A DNA stretch of 14,112 nucleotides from Clostridiales bacterium. GTDB taxonomy: Bacteria; Bacillota; Clostridia; Christensenellales; Christensenellaceae. A program made the translations under genes and the position numbers. Below the pieces are notes generated by a model. That model was not told the origin of the DNA. It made no database searches and saw nothing but the letters and a program-made list of their open reading frames with translations. Below, piece by piece: positions 12,701 through 14,112 of this stretch. Numbering within the stretch: the stretch's first letter is position 1; every line of letters starts with the position of its first letter. The DNA lies in contig JAHZHM010000282.1 in the NCBI GenBank assembly GCA_019420265.1, positions 1,027 through 15,138 of the forward strand, in the 5' to 3' direction.

Positions 12701-14112
12701 GCCGACAATGGTTTCCTGGGTTGAGAGCGTTCCGCTTATCACAGGATAATCTTTATAGGCATCCAGCTCCACCGTGGGATGGTAGATAATCTTCCACTGC
12801 TCACGGGTATAGAAGACGTTGAGCACGGTATCTCCGTTATTCCCGACGGTAACACCCTGGCAGTTGCACTTATTGCCCGTGGTGGAGGGGTTGGAAAGCA
12901 CAATTTTAGAGCAGACGGGGCAGCTGCATGCCCCTCCGGTAGCGCAGGCACAGGTTTCGCCGCATTCACACTCCAGAAAATCAAAGCCATAGAAGGGGCT
13001 ATATATGTAGGAATTTTCGTAGCTTGTATAAGTATCCTCGGCATAGCTATCCGGATCTGCAAAGACGATAGGATTGGCGAAATTGCCGCCGCCCTGCGCA
13101 TTCGCCGCGGCCACAACCTTGCTCTCATCGGCGCGCTCCACATCGAAATCGTTATGCGCCACCTTGCTGCCAATCTCCGCCGAGCGCACGATATCCATCG
13201 TGTGGCTCAGGTTATAGCGGTTTTCTACATTGGCATCTTCAAACCAAACCTGCACCACATAATCGGCGCGGTGCGGCTCCCATACGGCGTAATAGTTTAC
13301 CCCGCCTTCGGGCATGGTCTTCAGCTGATCGGCCAAAAGCGCGAACCCGCCGTTTGCCGGCTGATAATCTGTGCCGCCCAGCTCGGCAATTTTATCTGCC
13401 GTGGTATAGATGGTGAGGTCTTTATATTTGCCTTTCGCATTTTCCGGCGTATAATCCGAGATCACACCGGCGCCCTTTCCCGTGACCCATCCGATAAACT
13501 TATGGCTCTCTTTTTTGGGATCGGGAGCGGCATAGATATTCTTGGTATACCGCGAAATATCCACGGTGGGCAGGGTTGTGATGCGGTTGGTATCGTAAAC
13601 GATTTCATAGCGAATCGCAAGCCCATCTGCATCCGGAAGCGGCTCAAATTCCTGCTGGGGGATGCCCTCCACAGATGCGCCGCCAAGGCCGGTGGTAAAG
13701 AGCACATTATACTTATTTCCAACGACATAATAGAGATTCTTTTCTGCCTTCTCATCTGCGGTAACCATCAGGACTGCATCGTCGCTGGTATTGCGCGAGA
13801 GATCCAGGCCGTAGATCTGGCTGAGGTTGGCAAGGAAATAGGATTTGATCTGTTCGCGGGTCAGCGTGTTCAGCGTGCACTTTTCTGCCTTGGCGACCTC
13901 TTCCAGCAGAGGGGTGATATCGTGCTTATCGTCGGGATACTGCGCATCCATATATGCCAGCAGAGCCTGTATCATCTGCTCCCCGCTCTCGGGCTGCGCG
14001 CGCATCACATCGCTATCCAGAGCCTTGACGAGCGCCCGCATCATCTGGTTGACGCCGGTAGAAAACTTGACCGGCATATCCTTGGCGCCTTCGCTCACGA
14101 AGGAATAGAGCA
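9794..14112 (-). CDS. Large LPxTG-type cell-wall-anchored surface protein, 5' end outside window
   Basis: The frame is open through the window edge (LYSF precedes the GTG at 14098), so at least 1438 residues are visible and the signal peptide lies beyond. Numbering from the GTG, the C-terminus is a sortase signal: LPGTG (1395-1399), a hydrophobic span (about 1405-1423) and the basic tail RNKQKNTGKL. Before it come a pilin-type isopeptide domain (about 1264-1379; candidate Lys1273, Glu1325 and Asn1376 in EFHN), two MucBP-like modules (about 1117-1263) and Listeria-Bacteroides-type repeats (994-1114; WYLDPDGTIPFN and WFLDETGSVPFK), with a similar module near 200-290. A nine-cysteine cluster lies at 377-413. 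Such proteins act as adhesins fixed to peptidoglycan by sortase. Ligand unknown. The gene is convergent with the transporter operon and ends at a strong terminator. Confidence 0.88.
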   Translation of the reverse strand, partial: LYSFVSEGAKDMPVKFSTGVNQMMRALVKALDSDVMRAQPESGEQMIQALLAYMDAQYPDDKHDITPLLEEVAKAEKCTLNTLTREQIKSYFLANLSQIYGLDLSRNTSDDAVLMVTADEKAEKNLYYVVGNKYNVLFTTGLGGASVEGIPQQEFEPLPDADGLAIRYEIVYDTNRITTLPTVDISRYTKNIYAAPDPKKESHKFIGWVTGKGAGVISDYTPENAKGKYKDLTIYTTADKIAELGGTDYQPANGGFALLADQLKTMPEGGVNYYAVWEPHRADYVVQVWFEDANVENRYNLSHTMDIVRSAEIGSKVAHNDFDVERADESKVVAAANAQGGGNFANPIVFADPDSYAEDTYTSYENSYIYSPFYGFDFLECECGETCACATGGACSCPVCSKIVLSNPSTTGNKCNCQGVTVGNNGDTVLNVFYTREQWKIIYHPTVELDAYKDYPVISGTLSTQETIVGRFAHHILHDMANEDPALPAQYTFIGKFGMPVSQGHQAGSASAMGTGYTGTNYTQWENIVRDNLAAMGGEVQSGSYTNNYVQKFLGETTDRTGLYFTSEQHNKNYYQAPEGILEPAKLGFAGVAEITPSVFQTYTNGGADLAPDGSTPATVMMQRYTGVWKGDRFSRESSYNLEDGSYTYGTHVMHLYPFYGNVSNTYTIQYYAEALPSETDVVTDTSTGIRYSLLQTDTVDAPCDILSYDAKIPAGFRAQMWRTSISGDFTTTDAKFTGQKVKNVITQANITSKPMTIPPNRLTANPASGNYANYQRNQVMDGKSYYAYLPTWEVWQRSLKFGNIVPDDYWITDWIRVTSNMSATMNDSVLDKDMQQRMESSVRIGWLYPSSSVNRWRYMNTSPSARNGHLYPRSIMDSDASATTPMSATNVLALTRNRYNITYNTAAIDAEGNLLKDKNGDLIIRPIYTTGDTVNPDGTTKSNAPEILYQQLLDGTGGANNYFNAYFSYDAETGTFEHLGYTDAAGADPVIGGAGKWYLDPDGTIPFNASSMAAMPAKNIDVYYRFSDVHYRVVFIDKLNGGETKTVEFDGAEKVFRDVINVQTVNPNETAADLPDPTNDDYYFAGWFLDETGSVPFKFTQEITKDTVVYALWKPKVPTKYTVQHVLKMPDGSKKLLDETKTNVEGYVGDTINANALDSGYYIDGMYFESDYYSQSMLLQTDPKENILTFEYRYAGRYYTIRYREKDNEDRIVSPDVNVPTKLSYVTAKYRDFEDWGWKLASAPYETRILEDGKTAVITFLYERLPGPTLQLKAQKFLNGEPLQGTRFSFKLSGADGYGETVQAVDGQIEFQELWFGAVGEYRYILMEMNEAESGVTYDESVYQILVRITEDDKTNLVIEEPIITLNGKPYTGEIEFHNLQETEAEDPGSNGEGKGELPGTGDGTPATVILAALIVSSVAGAILLGYRNKQKNTGKL
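9902..9916 (-). other. Sortase recognition motif LPGTG
   Basis: The codons for LPGTG lie here, 35 residues before the end of the protein, followed by a hydrophobic span and a positively charged tail. This order is the standard sorting signal of sortase-anchored wall proteins; sortase would cut between Thr and Gly. Confidence 0.9.
12860..12970 (-). other. Nine-cysteine cluster inside the surface protein
   Basis: Residues 377-413 of the surface protein contain cysteines at 377, 379, 383, 385, 391, 393, 396, 411 and 413, mostly as CxC pairs, with Gly and Ala between. Apart from this cluster the protein has few cysteines. The spacing recalls a metal-binding knuckle or a compact disulphide knot. 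Confidence 0.8.

Noticed and set aside
14096..14098. GTG as the start of the surface-protein gene
   Set aside because: The frame continues open to the window edge, no signal peptide follows the GTG, and no ribosome binding site is seen; the true start is outside.
1..14112. CRISPR array, transfer or ribosomal RNA genes, insertion sequences
   Set aside because: No regularly spaced repeats, no cloverleaf-like or rRNA-like sequence and no transposase frame were seen on either strand.

Overview
The window looks like a chromosome segment from a GC-rich (roughly 55-60 % by eye) Gram-positive anaerobe of the Clostridia type. This is an inference from strong AAGGAGG-like ribosome binding sites, a lipobox-anchored solute-binding protein, an ECF vitamin/base-type transporter, and a very large LPxTG-type cell-wall protein with InlB/MucBP/pilin-like domains. 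Species cannot be fixed from the sequence alone.

Layout, plus strand first. Positions 1-1262 hold the end of a shikimate-pathway block: the 3' part of shikimate kinase (aroK), a type II 3-dehydroquinate dehydratase (aroQ), and an overlapping single-domain MGMT-family protein. Positions 1442-6184 are one apparent operon with its own promoter (TTGAAC-17-TATAAT), a ~170-nt structured leader and a strong terminator. It encodes a purine-type phosphoribosyltransferase, a fused double-ATPase EcfA, EcfT, a creatininase-family metal hydrolase and an ECF substrate-binding (S) subunit. Together they read as an import-and-salvage route for an unidentified base-like compound: uptake by S/T/AA, amide or ring hydrolysis by the creatininase homologue, and phosphoribosylation by the transferase. 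A small eight-cysteine protein with its own terminator follows (6286-6504).

Positions 6621-9088 form a polar amino-acid ABC transporter operon (binding lipoprotein, permease, ATPase) with a promoter, an inverted repeat in the leader, an internal hairpin after the binding-protein gene and a clear terminator. The binding protein is the most striking item in the window. The part that normally forms the C-terminal end of an SBP_bac_3 domain sits directly after the lipobox, ahead of the part that normally forms the N-terminus, so the domain appears circularly permuted.

A ~650-bp stretch (9093-9737) has no gene I can support. It is followed by a 22-bp-stem terminator and, on the minus strand, a >4.3-kb gene for a cell-wall-anchored surface protein. 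The 5' end of that gene lies outside the window. It carries Listeria-Bacteroides-type repeats, MucBP-like modules, a pilin-type isopeptide domain, an LPGTG sorting signal and an unexpected nine-cysteine cluster.

Main leads: the permuted binding protein; the unassigned phosphoribosyltransferase/ECF/creatininase salvage operon with its leader and asymmetric ATPase; and the cysteine cluster in the surface protein.
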